From positions 59,882-123,881 of the forward strand of contig NZ_JBHTJH010000002.1 of NCBI RefSeq assembly GCF_042675645.1: 64,000 nt of DNA. The letters are read 5' to 3'. The translations under genes and the position numbers were made by a program. The notes beneath the pieces were generated by a model. It was not told the DNA's origin. It saw nothing but the letters and a program-made list of their open reading frames with translations, and did not search any database. Source of the DNA: Sungkyunkwania multivorans. Lineage in GTDB: Bacteria; Bacteroidota; Bacteroidia; Flavobacteriales; Flavobacteriaceae. Numbering within the stretch: position 1 is the first letter of the stretch; each line of letters starts with the position of its first letter. This document shows, piece after piece, positions 53,431-62,658 of the stretch.

Positions 53431-54708
53431 TTATTTTTCGAATGACGTGATGGTCGTTTTGATGATCGAAATACAATCCAGCAATTGTTCCTTGGTCATG
53501 ACCAATGGCGGTGCAAAACGAATGATGTTCCCATGGGTAGGCTTTGCCAAAAGTCCATTTTCCTTCAGGGCCACGCAAATTTCCCAAGCCGTTGAACTAT
53601 CCTCCGAATCGTTGATCACAATAGCATTGAGGAGTCCTTTACCACGTACCAGACGAACCAAACTGCTCGTCGCTACCAATTTCTGCATTTCCGCTCTAAA
53701 TAGTTGACCCAATTCTTCGGCGTTTTCGGCAAGATTCTCATCTCTCACCACTTCCAAAGCTGCCATGGCAACTGCGCAGGCCAAAGGATTACCACCAAAA
53801 GTAGATCCGTGATTTCCAGGCCGAATGACCTCCATAACTTCATCGTTTGCCAGCACCGCAGAAACTGGAAGAACTCCACCTGAGATGGCCTTGCCCAAAA
53901 TAAGGACATCAGGTTTTACGTCGGGTGTACCGCTACAGTTCTTATCTACACAGCTACAATTGCCACAGGTAGCCAACAAACGCCCTGTACGAGCGATTCC
54001 GGTCTGCACTTCATCGGCAATGAATAGCACATTTTTTGATTTACAGAGGTCGTATGCCTCTTTGATATAATTCTCATCTGGTACATAAACGCCAGCTTCA
54101 CCTTGAATAGGTTCCACTAAAAAACCAGCTACATGCTCATCTTTAAGCGCTTCAGCCAATGCTCCAAGATCATTATATCTGATAGAGACTATGCCAGGAG
54201 TAAAAGGACCAAAGTTCTCGGTTGCTACGGGATCATTGGAGGCAGAAATGATCGTAATGGTACGACCATGAAAATTATTCTGACATACGATGATCTTTGC
54301 CTGATTTGCTGGAATCCCTTTTTTCTCATAGCCCCATTTTCGAGCTAATTTGATTGCGGTCTCCACTGCCTCTGCGCCGGTGTTCATAGGTAACACCTTA
54401 TCAAAACCAAAATATTCGGTCACGTATTTTTCATAAGGCCCAAGCATATCATTGTAGAATGCTCGTGAGGTCAGCGTAAGGTTTTCCCCTTGATTCTTTA
54501 ACGCGGCGATGATATGAGGATGACAATGACCTTGATTCACCGCAGAATAAGCAGATAAAAAATCATAATATTTCTTTCCTTCTACATCCCACACATATAC
54601 GCCTTCTCCCCTGCTTAAGACCACAGGAAGCGGATGATAGTTTTGTGCTCCGTACTTTTCCTCCAATGCCATTGCATCTTTAGAGGTTATTTTTTCTAAA
54701 ACCGACAT
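53431..54708 (-). CDS. rocD: Ornithine-oxo-acid transaminase
   Basis: The 425-residue class III aminotransferase converts ornithine and 2-oxoglutarate to glutamate semialdehyde and glutamate. Marks are NYHPLPVVLSRGEGVYVWD, NTGAEAVETAIKLARKWGY, LFIADEVQTGIARTG, PDVLILGKAISGGVLPVSAV with the PLP lysine, and STFGGNPLACA. The ornithine-specific NYHPLPVVL start distinguishes it from acetylornithine transaminases. A cysteine-rich insert (CGNCSCVDKNC) interrupts the small domain. It is monocistronic, followed by the repeat region. Confidence 0.95.
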   Translation of the reverse strand: MSVLEKITSKDAMALEEKYGAQNYHPLPVVLSRGEGVYVWDVEGKKYYDFLSAYSAVNQGHCHPHIIAALKNQGENLTLTSRAFYNDMLGPYEKYVTEYFGFDKVLPMNTGAEAVETAIKLARKWGYEKKGIPANQAKIIVCQNNFHGRTITIISASNDPVATENFGPFTPGIVSIRYNDLGALAEALKDEHVAGFLVEPIQGEAGVYVPDENYIKEAYDLCKSKNVLFIADEVQTGIARTGRLLATCGNCSCVDKNCSGTPDVKPDVLILGKAISGGVLPVSAVLANDEVMEVIRPGNHGSTFGGNPLACAVAMAALEVVRDENLAENAEELGQLFRAEMQKLVATSSLVRLVRGKGLLNAIVINDSEDSSTAWEICVALKENGLLAKPTHGNIIRFAPPLVMTKEQLLDCISIIKTTITSFEK

Positions 54709-54860
54709 GATTAAAATTCCTTTAAATGAAACTTCAGTAATTCCTTCTTTTCCGATAGTACGGGAGGAGAGAAATCATCCGTGTAGAGTTCGCAAATTAC
54801 TAAATATCTAGCTGAAAAAAAGAAATTTCTACATGCAAATTATAAAATTCAAAAAGCGCC

Positions 54861-55247
54861 TTATTTCTTCTCTCTTGAAGCAAGTGCAGCAACTTGTAGC
54901 TCAAGTCTTTTCAGTTCTCGAAGAATGTCGCGCTTATCCATTTGCATCCAGCTGAATAGCTTTATCATTGCCGTGGGCAAGAGGCTTAAAAACCCGGCAG
55001 CAGACCACTTGATCAGCTCTTCAGTGGTTTCCGCATTTAGGAATTGAACCAGACAGTATATGAACAGACCAAAGACAACTACATGAACGATCGTCATAAT
55101 GATCACAAGCCAGCCTATTTTTCCTCGGTGGACACCAATGACCTTATTGATAAGATTCTCTTCTTCAAGTTCATCATAGAAGGCTGCCTCTTCTTCTGTT
55201 AGTGCCTCTTTTATTAGTTTGTCAATATCTTCTAACTCACTTTTCAT
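54861..55247 (-). CDS. DUF6768-like membrane protein, partner of the sigma factor
   Basis: The 128-residue protein has an acidic cytosolic N-terminus (EDIDKLIKEALTEEEAAFYDELEEEN), then two membrane helices and a helical C-terminus. It overlaps the end of the ECF sigma gene by 11 bases. An anti-sigma role is plausible from this position, but I see no ZAS zinc motif (HxxxCxxC). The DUF6768 label is from recalled likeness. Confidence 0.75.
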   Translation of the reverse strand: MKSELEDIDKLIKEALTEEEAAFYDELEEENLINKVIGVHRGKIGWLVIIMTIVHVVVFGLFIYCLVQFLNAETTEELIKWSAAGFLSLLPTAMIKLFSWMQMDKRDILRELKRLELQVAALASREKK

Positions 55248-55794
55248 AATGCTTTGTTTTAATGATTGTCCTTAATTTTTCTCTAGCTCTAAAGAGCCTT
55301 GTCTTTACTGTTCCTACCGAAATATTCAAAATTTCGCCTATCTCTCGCAGGGAGTACTCTTCAATATAAAATAATGTGAGGATGACCCGCTTTTCATCTG
55401 GCAATTGCTTCAACATCACTTTTACCTTTTGCAGGTCATTATCGCCCTCTGTTGTTGGTTCCATTTCCTTCTCTACCGAGGAAAAATTTTGAACATCGAA
55501 ATTGTTATTCGATCTTTTCTGACTTTTTAGATGATCGATTGCTTTTCTCGTTACTATGGTCATCGCCCAACTACCAAATTGATGCGTGTCTTTCAGCTTA
55601 TGGACATTCTTTATGATCGCCTGCCAAGAATCTTGTGCTAGATCTTTGGAAGCATGGCTGTCTTTTGTATACCAGTAGGCCTGTTTACAAAGCTTCTTAT
55701 GCCATCTCCTCACTAAAAGAGCCAATGCCTTGTCGTTGCCCGATTGATAGGACAACACCAACATAGAATCCACTATTTTTTCAGGCTTGTTCAT
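55237..55794 (-). CDS. ECF RNA polymerase sigma factor
   Basis: The 185-residue protein has region 2 (KDLAQDSWQAIIKNVHKLKD, AIDHLKSQKR) and region 4 (LFYIEEYSLREIGEILNIS and VGTVKTRLFRAREKLR), with no region 3, as in ECF sigma factors. A long linker of about 30 residues joins them. It would drive a small stress or surface regulon. The membrane protein behind it is its likely control partner. Confidence 0.93.
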   Translation of the reverse strand: MNKPEKIVDSMLVLSYQSGNDKALALLVRRWHKKLCKQAYWYTKDSHASKDLAQDSWQAIIKNVHKLKDTHQFGSWAMTIVTRKAIDHLKSQKRSNNNFDVQNFSSVEKEMEPTTEGDNDLQKVKVMLKQLPDEKRVILTLFYIEEYSLREIGEILNISVGTVKTRLFRAREKLRTIIKTKHYEK

Positions 55795-55896
55795 TATTTC
55801 TATTCTATAGACAGCTGCATTTTGAAAAGGTTCCCTTTTATGCCATTTTTTTTTTGAAGGCGGTGGTATATGGTATCAAACTACGAACAAAATAGC

Positions 55897-55904
55897 TACT
55901 TTTG
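55897..55904 (+). promoter_or_regulatory. -7 box TACTTTTG ahead of rlmD
   Basis: TACTTTTG ends only 4 bases before the rlmD ATG (55909). If used, the mRNA would be nearly leaderless. Confidence 0.5.
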
Positions 55905-55908
55905 CGCC

Positions 55909-57321
55909 ATGAGCAGAAAAAACAGAGGAAGAAGAATTTTTGAAAATATTACAGTCGTTGGTGCTGGCGCCAAGGGCAAGGCTGTCGCGAAAACCGAAGA
56001 TGGAAAAGTCATTTTTCTCACCAATGCCGTCCCTGGCGATGTGGTGGATATTCAGACCCACAAAAAGAAACGCGCCTACTACGAAGGAAAGGCCACTGTT
56101 TTTCACAAGCTTTCAGACAGACGCACAGAACCCGCTTGTCAACATTTTGGTGTTTGCGGTGGTTGTAAGTGGCAGCATATGTCCTATGAAAATCAACTAT
56201 ATTTCAAACAGAAGGAAGTGGAGAATAACCTAAAGCGTTTGGGGGGAATCGAAATACCGGAGATGCAACCAATTCTAGCTTCGAAGGAGCAGTACTTCTA
56301 TCGAAATAAAATGGAGTTTTCTTTTTCTGACAGCCGCTGGCTGACCGAAGAAGAAATTAAAAGCGAAGAAGATCTGGGCGATCGAAACGCTCTAGGCTTT
56401 CACATACCAGGAATGTGGGATAAGATCCTAGACATTAAAAAATGTCATCTACAGGCCGACCCGTCGAACGCTATAAGATTGTCGGTAAAGCAATATGCGG
56501 TCGATAATGGGTTAGAATTCTTCAACACCCGAAATCAAACAGGTCTTTTGCGAACGTTGATGATTCGCAACTCTTCTATTGGAGAGATCATGGTATTGAT
56601 TCAATTCTTCAAAGAGGATAAAGAAAAACGCGAAGCACTACTGGACCATATTTCCACCGAATTTCCACAAATTACATCCCTTCAATATGTGATCAATGGA
56701 AAAGGCAATGATACCATCTATGATCAAGAGGTGATCTGCTATAAGGGTCGCGACCATATTTTCGAGGAAATGGAAGATCTTAGATTCAAAATAAATGCGA
56801 AGTCCTTCTACCAGACCAACTCTAAGCAGGCATACGAATTGTACAAAGTGACCCGGGATTTTGCTTCGCTCAAAGGAGATGAGCTTGTCTATGATCTATA
56901 TACAGGAACGGGCACCATCGCCCAATTCGTGGCTAAAAAAGCCAAGAAGGTCATCGGAGTGGAGATCGTTCCTGATGCGATCAAAGCCGCCAAGGAGAAC
57001 GCACAATTAAACGGTGTAGAAAACGTTGATTTCTTTGTAGGTGATATGAAAAAGGTCTTTGATAAGGATTTTATTGAGACCAACGGACGACCCGACTTGA
57101 TCATTACCGATCCTCCCCGCGATGGCATGCACAAGGAGGTGGTGCAGCAAATACTGAATATCGCTCCCAAAAGGATCGTCTATGTAAGTTGTAACAGTGC
57201 CACACAGGCTAGAGATCTGGCACTGATGGACGAACAATATAAAGTGACCAAAGTACAGCCTGTAGATATGTTTCCTCAGACCTATCATGTGGAAAATGTT
57301 GTACTTTTGGAGAAGAGATAA
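55909..57321 (+). CDS. rlmD: 23S rRNA (uracil(1939)-C5)-methyltransferase
   Basis: From ATG 55909 (MSRKNRGRRIF) the protein has 470 residues; 55870 adds a poor leader. A TRAM domain covers about residues 12-66. The 4Fe-4S cysteines are Cys77, Cys83 and Cys86, with a fourth in DIKKCHLQ. The SAM motif is LVYDLYTGTGTIAQFVA, then ITDPPRDGMHK and the catalytic Cys in IVYVSCNSATQARDL. It methylates one uridine in the large-subunit rRNA. A hairpin ends it at 57335-57360, before two DUF genes. Confidence 0.95.
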   Translation: MSRKNRGRRIFENITVVGAGAKGKAVAKTEDGKVIFLTNAVPGDVVDIQTHKKKRAYYEGKATVFHKLSDRRTEPACQHFGVCGGCKWQHMSYENQLYFKQKEVENNLKRLGGIEIPEMQPILASKEQYFYRNKMEFSFSDSRWLTEEEIKSEEDLGDRNALGFHIPGMWDKILDIKKCHLQADPSNAIRLSVKQYAVDNGLEFFNTRNQTGLLRTLMIRNSSIGEIMVLIQFFKEDKEKREALLDHISTEFPQITSLQYVINGKGNDTIYDQEVICYKGRDHIFEEMEDLRFKINAKSFYQTNSKQAYELYKVTRDFASLKGDELVYDLYTGTGTIAQFVAKKAKKVIGVEIVPDAIKAAKENAQLNGVENVDFFVGDMKKVFDKDFIETNGRPDLIITDPPRDGMHKEVVQQILNIAPKRIVYVSCNSATQARDLALMDEQYKVTKVQPVDMFPQTYHVENVVLLEKR

Positions 57322-57334
57322 ACAATGTTATGCT

Positions 57335-57360
57335 ATTCCCGCGTTGGCGGGAATCTTTTT
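57335..57360 (+). terminator. Terminator hairpin between rlmD and the DUF6452 gene
   Basis: ATTCCCGC (57335-57342) pairs with GCGGGAAT (57347-57354), with loop GTTG, followed by CTTTTT. It ends just 5 bases before the next start, so it may act as an attenuator rather than a full stop. Confidence 0.8.
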
Positions 57361-57364
57361 GAAT

Positions 57365-57898
57365 ATGAAGAAAATTCTTTTTTTGATAATGGTCATTGTC
57401 GCAGGATTTACCATGTTCTCCTCATGTGAACGCGATGATATTTGCCCAGAGGAAACTCCCACGACTCCACTGATGATCTTACGATTCTATGATGCATCAG
57501 ATACAAGTTTGATCAAGCCAGTTTCTGGACTTCGGGTGGTAGGCCTCAATGATGATGATACCGAATTGGAGCCCGCATTCACGCCTGCAGCCTCAGATTC
57601 CATCGCATTGCCACTTCGGGTGTTTCAGAATACTACACGTTTCATATTCATCAAAGATTATGTGGCTGCCACCGATACTGCCCCAGAACAAGGAAATAGA
57701 GACACCCTCACCTTTAATTATATGACGCAAGAGGTTTTCTTAAATCGCGCCTGTGGGTTTATCGCTAATTATAATCTCGACAACACCGCTGGTGTTGTGA
57801 TCATAGATGATGGTGACAACTGGATCAGTGATACCCTTATAGAAAATGACGGACTTATCAACAATCAAAATGCAGCTCATGTCAGGATATTTCATTAG
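57365..57898 (+). CDS. DUF6452 lipoprotein
   Basis: From ATG 57365 the protein has 177 residues with a lipobox-like FSSC (Cys21) and CERDDICPE directly after. Then comes a beta-rich domain with LMILRFYDASDTSLIKPV and a late FIANYNLD strand. I recognise DUF6452, found in Flavobacteriia next to DUF6048, as here. Its end overlaps the DUF6048 gene by 29 bases. Confidence 0.85.
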   Translation: MKKILFLIMVIVAGFTMFSSCERDDICPEETPTTPLMILRFYDASDTSLIKPVSGLRVVGLNDDDTELEPAFTPAASDSIALPLRVFQNTTRFIFIKDYVAATDTAPEQGNRDTLTFNYMTQEVFLNRACGFIANYNLDNTAGVVIIDDGDNWISDTLIENDGLINNQNAAHVRIFH

Positions 57899-58589
57899 TC
57901 TTTTATGTTGCCTTTTGGTTGTCACCAGTAGCTTCGCACAAGAAACGGAGAGAGACAGTATCGCCTACAAAGAAAAATATGGCATCCGCCTTGGAGCAGA
58001 TATAGTACGTCCAACTCGGACTTTTTTAGATGATGATTATTCCAGTTTTGAAATCGTCGGTGATTATCGAATTTCCAGAAAATTCTATATTGCTGCTGAA
58101 TTGGGTAGCGAAGAACGCACCAAGAATGACGATCGACTCAACTATACCACAACGGGAAGTTACATAAAGGTGGGCTTTGACTATAACTTCTATGAAAATT
58201 GGATGGGAATGGAGAACGCCATCTACGGCGGACTTCGCTTTGGAATAAGCACCCACAAGCAGACCTTGAATAGCTATCAGATCTACACCATCGATCAAGC
58301 ATGGGGTGAAGGCGGCCTTTTAGGAGCCGACCCCGATATTCTTGGAGAATACGATGGTCTCAGTGGACAATGGATCGAAGTTGTCTTTGGAATTAAAGTA
58401 GAGACTTTCAATAATCTATATATAGGCGCCAGTGCAAGATTGCATTCGTTACTGTCTGATACCGCACCAAGTACTTTCGACAACCTTTATATTCCTGGAT
58501 TCAATAAAGTGACATCAGACAACTCGTTTGGAGCGAGCTTCAACTACACCATTTCGTACTTGATACCCATCTACAAGAAGAAGAAATAA
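57870..58589 (+). CDS. DUF6048 outer-membrane-like protein
   Basis: From ATG 57870 the protein has 239 residues with a signal peptide (ending VTSSFAQ). A beta-barrel-like chain of short strands follows: GIRLGADIVRPTRTFL, RKFYIAAELGSEERTK, SYIKVGFDYNFYEN and a late ASFNYTISYLIPI. It resembles small porin-like or opacity-type proteins; the family name is DUF6048. The overlap with DUF6452 implies coupled translation and joint function. Confidence 0.85.
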   Translation: MQLMSGYFISLLCCLLVVTSSFAQETERDSIAYKEKYGIRLGADIVRPTRTFLDDDYSSFEIVGDYRISRKFYIAAELGSEERTKNDDRLNYTTTGSYIKVGFDYNFYENWMGMENAIYGGLRFGISTHKQTLNSYQIYTIDQAWGEGGLLGADPDILGEYDGLSGQWIEVVFGIKVETFNNLYIGASARLHSLLSDTAPSTFDNLYIPGFNKVTSDNSFGASFNYTISYLIPIYKKKK

Positions 58590-58820
58590 CTAATCTTGAG
58601 GATGGTTGGTATAACCAAACCATTTCATCACCACCTTCTCTCCCTCTTTTGTTCTGACCACGCCAAATTTTGGAGTTAAGATACTGGCCAAGACGGCCGA
58701 TCCAAATAATAATGGGATGTATGGGAGCGCGAGTAACGATCCTATTCCGTACATGAAGATCACAAAGAGGATCCCTGCGCAGAGAAGATTCAATAAGGTT
58801 GCTTTTACCTGAGGTTTCAT
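58590..58820 (-). CDS. Hypothetical two-helix membrane protein
   Basis: The 76-residue protein has two hydrophobic segments (residues 8-30 and 33-48) and ends in a basic MKWFGYTNHPQD. It is convergent with the DUF6048 gene and abuts its stop. It is probably a small inner-membrane protein; no family is known to me. Confidence 0.65.
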   Translation of the reverse strand: MKPQVKATLLNLLCAGILFVIFMYGIGSLLALPYIPLLFGSAVLASILTPKFGVVRTKEGEKVVMKWFGYTNHPQD

Positions 58821-58954
58821 GGGGATTATTTAGTTAGCTATTTTGAATTGCTTGAAACAAAACTACTCAAAATAAGATGTAATATTAAACATTATAGTGT
58901 CAAGAACTTTATCCTTCAAACACGAACTTTCAACTTTCAACTTTCGGCTTTCAA

Positions 58955-60121
58955 CTAAGTGATCTGATTCTTCTTGGCCTTCTTACTTCCTGCATACATT
59001 TCGTATTTGACCAATCGAGACTCTAATTTTCCATTAAAGAGCTTGATCTTTCTCGAAGGTCGCAATCCAACCTGCTTCAACGCCTCCATGTTCGAAGTGA
59101 TCATCCAGGCATTGGTGTTCGGGTATCCATGTTTGAGAGTGGTTCCTATATCACCATAAAAAGATTCCATATCGATATCCAAGCGCTCACCATAAGGTGG
59201 ATTAAAGACCATATGTAATTTCGAATCCTCATCCTCCTTCTTGGTTTCAAAGAAATTCTTATTCTCAAGGGTAATATATTCACTCAAATTGGCATTGCGA
59301 ACGTTGTCCTTAGCTTTTCTAAATGCCGAGGGGGCCTTGTCGTAGCCAACGATCTTATGATGGAACTCTCTGGTCTTTTTCAAACTAGATTCCATAATTT
59401 TTTCAAAGAGATCCATATCATAATCCTCCCATTTTTCAAAGGCAAATTCTGGTCGGTTGATATTCGCCGGGATGTTGCAGGCGATCATCGCCGCTTCAAT
59501 GGGGATGGTACCACTCCCACACATAGGGTCTAAAAAGTCACATTGCCCGTCCCAACCACTTAGTAAGAGCATGCCCGCAGCTAATACTTCATTGATTGGA
59601 GCGATATTGGTCGCCGTCCGATATCCGCGTTGGTGCAGAGACTGTCCCGAACTGTCTAGGGAGATGGTGCATTCGCTATATTGAATATGGACATTGATTC
59701 GAAGGTCGGGATGTTTTAGATCTACACTAGGACGCCTACCTTCGGTATTTCTGAACTTATCTACGATCGCATCCTTGGTCTTTAGTGCGATAAATTTTGA
59801 ATGCTTAAAATAATCGGAATGTACCGTAGCATCTATGGAAAGACTCTGGTCATGCCTCATATATAAATGCCAAGGCATTTGATACACCGCGTCGTATAAT
59901 TCTTTTTCATTCTTTATCCTAAAGGATTTGATAGGTTTCAATATCTTAATGGCCGTTCTAAGACATAAGTTCGCCTTATACATAAAACCGGTGTCACCAA
60001 CAAAGCTCACATTACGAACCCCTTCTTGCACGTCCATCGCTCCAAGGTCTTTAAGTTCTTTAGCTAAAAGCGGCTCAAAACTATGCATCGTTTTCGCCAC
60101 CATCTTAAAATTATTTCCCAT
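58955..60121 (-). CDS. THUMP-domain RNA methyltransferase (RlmL N-terminal-like)
   Basis: From ATG 60121 the protein has 388 residues. An N-terminal ferredoxin-like and THUMP domain covers about residues 1-155, then comes a Rossmann methyltransferase with DFLDPMCGSGTIPIEAAMIA and the base-flip motif MVFNPPYGERLD (NPPY). It methylates a guanine N2 in rRNA, most like the RlmL N-terminal part (m2G2445). It is divergent from the methyltransferase at 60179. Confidence 0.92.
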   Translation of the reverse strand: MGNNFKMVAKTMHSFEPLLAKELKDLGAMDVQEGVRNVSFVGDTGFMYKANLCLRTAIKILKPIKSFRIKNEKELYDAVYQMPWHLYMRHDQSLSIDATVHSDYFKHSKFIALKTKDAIVDKFRNTEGRRPSVDLKHPDLRINVHIQYSECTISLDSSGQSLHQRGYRTATNIAPINEVLAAGMLLLSGWDGQCDFLDPMCGSGTIPIEAAMIACNIPANINRPEFAFEKWEDYDMDLFEKIMESSLKKTREFHHKIVGYDKAPSAFRKAKDNVRNANLSEYITLENKNFFETKKEDEDSKLHMVFNPPYGERLDIDMESFYGDIGTTLKHGYPNTNAWMITSNMEALKQVGLRPSRKIKLFNGKLESRLVKYEMYAGSKKAKKNQIT

Positions 60122-60141
60122 CACTTACGTCTATTGCCTTG

Positions 60142-60149
60142 CAAAAATA
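60142..60149 (-). promoter_or_regulatory. -7 box TATTTTTG ahead of the THUMP methyltransferase
   Basis: On the minus strand this reads TATTTTTG, 20 bases before the ATG at 60121, a TAnnTTTG match. Confidence 0.5.
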
Positions 60150-60178
60150 CTTTAATTTAGCACCATCATAAAACGACT

Positions 60179-60910
60179 ATGCAAAAAGAAGTGAAAAACT
60201 GGTATACCTCTTGGTTCGACACTCCCTATTACCATATCCTTTACAAAGACAGAGATCACAAAGAGGCACACCAGTTTATGGATGTGCTTACCAATTACCT
60301 GAACCTTCCCGAACAGGCAAAAGTACTGGATCTCGCATGCGGAAAGGGTCGTCATTCCATTTATCTCAACCAGCTTGGGTACGATGTCATTGGTGCTGAC
60401 CTATCACCGAGCAGCATCGAATATGCAAAGCAATTTGAAAACGACACTCTTCATTTCGTAGAGCACGATATGTGTGTTCCTCTAGGAGCACAGTTCGATG
60501 CCATTTTTAATCTTTTTACCAGTTTTGGTTATTTTGAAAATGAAGAGGACAATCTTAATGCCCTCAAGGCTATTAAATGTGATCTAAGTGATGATGGTTT
60601 TGCCGTTATCGACTTTATGAACGTGGAATATGTGATCGCCCATTTGGTTCCTGAAGAAGTAAAGACGGTAGAAGGCATCAACTTTTACCTAAAGCGATTT
60701 GTGGCAGACGGTCATATCGTAAAAGAAATAAGGTTCAATATAGATGGTGATGACTTTTTCTTCACTGAAAAGGTGAAGGCCTTGACATTGGAAGACTTTC
60801 AAAAGTATTTCGAACAAGCCAATATTGATCTTTTAGATATCTTTGGCGATTATAAATTGAACAAATTCGACGCAGATACATCACAGCGATTGGTGATGAT
60901 ATTCAAATAA
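60179..60910 (+). CDS. Class I SAM-dependent methyltransferase
   Basis: The 243-residue protein has motif I AKVLDLACGKGRHSIYL, motif II VIGADLSPSSIEYA, and NLFTSFGYFENEEDN, which fits the MT-domain family with the GACGxGR signature. It begins KEVKNWYTSWFDTPYYHILY, typical of Bacteroidota members of unknown substrate. It is followed directly by the ZIP transporter gene, whose ATG touches its stop. Confidence 0.9.
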   Translation: MQKEVKNWYTSWFDTPYYHILYKDRDHKEAHQFMDVLTNYLNLPEQAKVLDLACGKGRHSIYLNQLGYDVIGADLSPSSIEYAKQFENDTLHFVEHDMCVPLGAQFDAIFNLFTSFGYFENEEDNLNALKAIKCDLSDDGFAVIDFMNVEYVIAHLVPEEVKTVEGINFYLKRFVADGHIVKEIRFNIDGDDFFFTEKVKALTLEDFQKYFEQANIDLLDIFGDYKLNKFDADTSQRLVMIFK

Positions 60911-61579
60911 ATGAGCATATACATACTCCCCATATTCGCCGTATTGATAGGATTTCTTTTTGTGTTGATCTTCAAACCCTCCAAGAAAAAGAACCTAAAG
61001 CTTTTATTGGCCTTTAGCGGGGCATTCTTGCTGTCCATAACGGTTTTTGAAATGTTACCGCAGGTCTTTAGTGATAATGGAGGAAAGGTTGGCCTATTTA
61101 TCATGTTAGGAATCCTTTTACAAATTTTTCTGGAGTTCTTCTCTAAGGGTGCAGAACATGGTCATGTACACATCCACCAACATGAGATGAGCTTTCCCTG
61201 GCTCTTATTCATCAGTTTAAGCATTCACGCCCTTCTAGAGGGATTCCCAATTAAGACGCATGACAATTTGGTGCTGGGCATAGTCATTCACAAAATACCT
61301 GTTGCCGTCATACTCACTACTTTCTTTTTCAACTCCAACATCAAAAGGTGGCAAACCATCATATTTTTGGTGTTATTTGCTTTTATGACGCCATTAGGCA
61401 GCTATTTGAATACTTTAGAAGCCATAAACGACTATCAGAATCTCATTAGTGCTTTGGTGATCGGGATCTTCCTCCATATCTCCACGACCATCTTGTTTGA
61501 AAGTACCGAGGGGCATAAATTTAACCTTGCAAAAATGACCGTGATCGTGACGGCCATTATTATTGCCTATTTCCTTTGA
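60911..61579 (+). CDS. ZIP-family metal transporter
   Basis: The 222-residue protein has about seven helices. The ZIP metal-binding sites are visible as SIHALLEGFPI and GIVIHKIPVAVI, and a His-rich loop (HGHVHIHQHE, residues 79-88) lies between helices 3 and 4. It imports zinc or iron. The start follows the upstream stop without a gap, so the two genes form one unit, although a functional link is not obvious. Confidence 0.9.
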   Translation: MSIYILPIFAVLIGFLFVLIFKPSKKKNLKLLLAFSGAFLLSITVFEMLPQVFSDNGGKVGLFIMLGILLQIFLEFFSKGAEHGHVHIHQHEMSFPWLLFISLSIHALLEGFPIKTHDNLVLGIVIHKIPVAVILTTFFFNSNIKRWQTIIFLVLFAFMTPLGSYLNTLEAINDYQNLISALVIGIFLHISTTILFESTEGHKFNLAKMTVIVTAIIIAYFL

Positions 61580-61581
61580 CG

Positions 61582-62010
61582 ATGTTCAGTAAAGAAGAAT
61601 CCAGATTGATGCGAGAGGAATTTTGGACCTCCTTTGGGAAATCCTTCCCTAGAAAATGGATACTTTATAATACGAAGATAAAAGGACTTTCGTTCAAGTT
61701 CTATTTTGATCGAAAGACGGCAATGGTATTGCTCGATATAGAAGATGAGAATCTCGAAAACAGGATCGATCTCTGGGAAAAGATCATTTCCTTAAAGTCA
61801 ATATTGCTAGAATTTTTGCCAAATGCGGTTTTTGAGGATGTCTATTTTTTAGAAAACGGTAAAGAGATATCAAGGGTTTATGTACAGCTGGATAAGAAGG
61901 TAAGTATCCACAATAAGGATACTTGGAGGGATGTCATGGAATTCTTCAATCATCACATGCGACAATTCGAAATATTCTTTGAAGAATACAAAGATGTCAT
62001 CAAGACTTAG
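61582..62010 (+). CDS. DUF4268 protein
   Basis: ATG 61582 gives 142 residues; TTG 61576 is an alternative. Marks are EFWTSFGKSFPRKW, KGLSFKFYFDRKTAMVLLDIE and EFFNHHMRQFEIFFEEY, the DUF4268 pattern often found C-terminal to restriction-like nucleases but here stand-alone. It is adjacent to the ZIP gene. Convergent with the hemolysin III gene, overlapping stops by 4 bases. Confidence 0.88.
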   Translation: MFSKEESRLMREEFWTSFGKSFPRKWILYNTKIKGLSFKFYFDRKTAMVLLDIEDENLENRIDLWEKIISLKSILLEFLPNAVFEDVYFLENGKEISRVYVQLDKKVSIHNKDTWRDVMEFFNHHMRQFEIFFEEYKDVIKT

Positions 62011-62636
62011 ATCACCTCATAGAATACCATACAAAAATGGCTCACGGCACCAGCCAAAACGAAGAAATGCCATATCACATGATGAAAGCGCATCTTTTTG
62101 AGCGCATAAAAGATGGTGCCAAGTGTGTAAAAGATACCGCCGAGCAACATCAGTCTCAGACCTGATGATGACAACACCTCCATAACATCCCGGATATAAA
62201 AGATAATGAGCCATCCCATGGCCAAATAAAGAAACAACGATAGCTTTTCAAATCGCCCCGTAAAGAAGATCTTTAAGAACGTTCCCACGATAGCGATGAT
62301 CCAAACGATCCAGAAGATGGTCCAACCAGGACCACTTTCCAAGGTTATCAATGCAACTGGTGTGTAGGTACCTGCGATCAAGTAGTAAATACTGATATGA
62401 TCGATCTTCCGCCAAATTCGCTTATGTCGAATGCTGGTCACCGCATGGTAGATGGTGGATGCAGAGAACAAAATGATAATAGAAAGCGCATAGAGGAAGA
62501 TACTCAAGGTACTGAAAGCAGTGCGTCCATTGTCATTGACCAATAGAAGTATCAATCCCACAACCCCCAATATTATGCCCAAGGCATGTGAAACAACATT
62601 CCATAGCTCCTCGCGCCTACTTTGTATGACATCCAT
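62007..62636 (-). CDS. Hemolysin III (HlyIII/PAQR) family protein
   Basis: The 209-residue protein has seven membrane helices and the conserved PAQR metal residues: EELWNVVSHALG, SASTIYHAV and FHHVIWHFFVLAGAVSHF. The three His clusters form a zinc site, and the fold is shared with adiponectin receptors, which act as ceramidases. Whether it is cytolytic is unproven. Its end overlaps the DUF4268 gene by 4 bases. Confidence 0.95.
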   Translation of the reverse strand: MDVIQSRREELWNVVSHALGIILGVVGLILLLVNDNGRTAFSTLSIFLYALSIIILFSASTIYHAVTSIRHKRIWRKIDHISIYYLIAGTYTPVALITLESGPGWTIFWIVWIIAIVGTFLKIFFTGRFEKLSLFLYLAMGWLIIFYIRDVMEVLSSSGLRLMLLGGIFYTLGTIFYALKKMRFHHVIWHFFVLAGAVSHFCMVFYEVI

Positions 62637-62658
62637 AGTCCTAAGATATTTAAGGAGA

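Noticed and set aside
58920..58960. CTTTCAA direct repeats as a possible small CRISPR or regulatory repeat
   Set aside because: They are short, contiguous and lack spacers, so this is simple-sequence drift.
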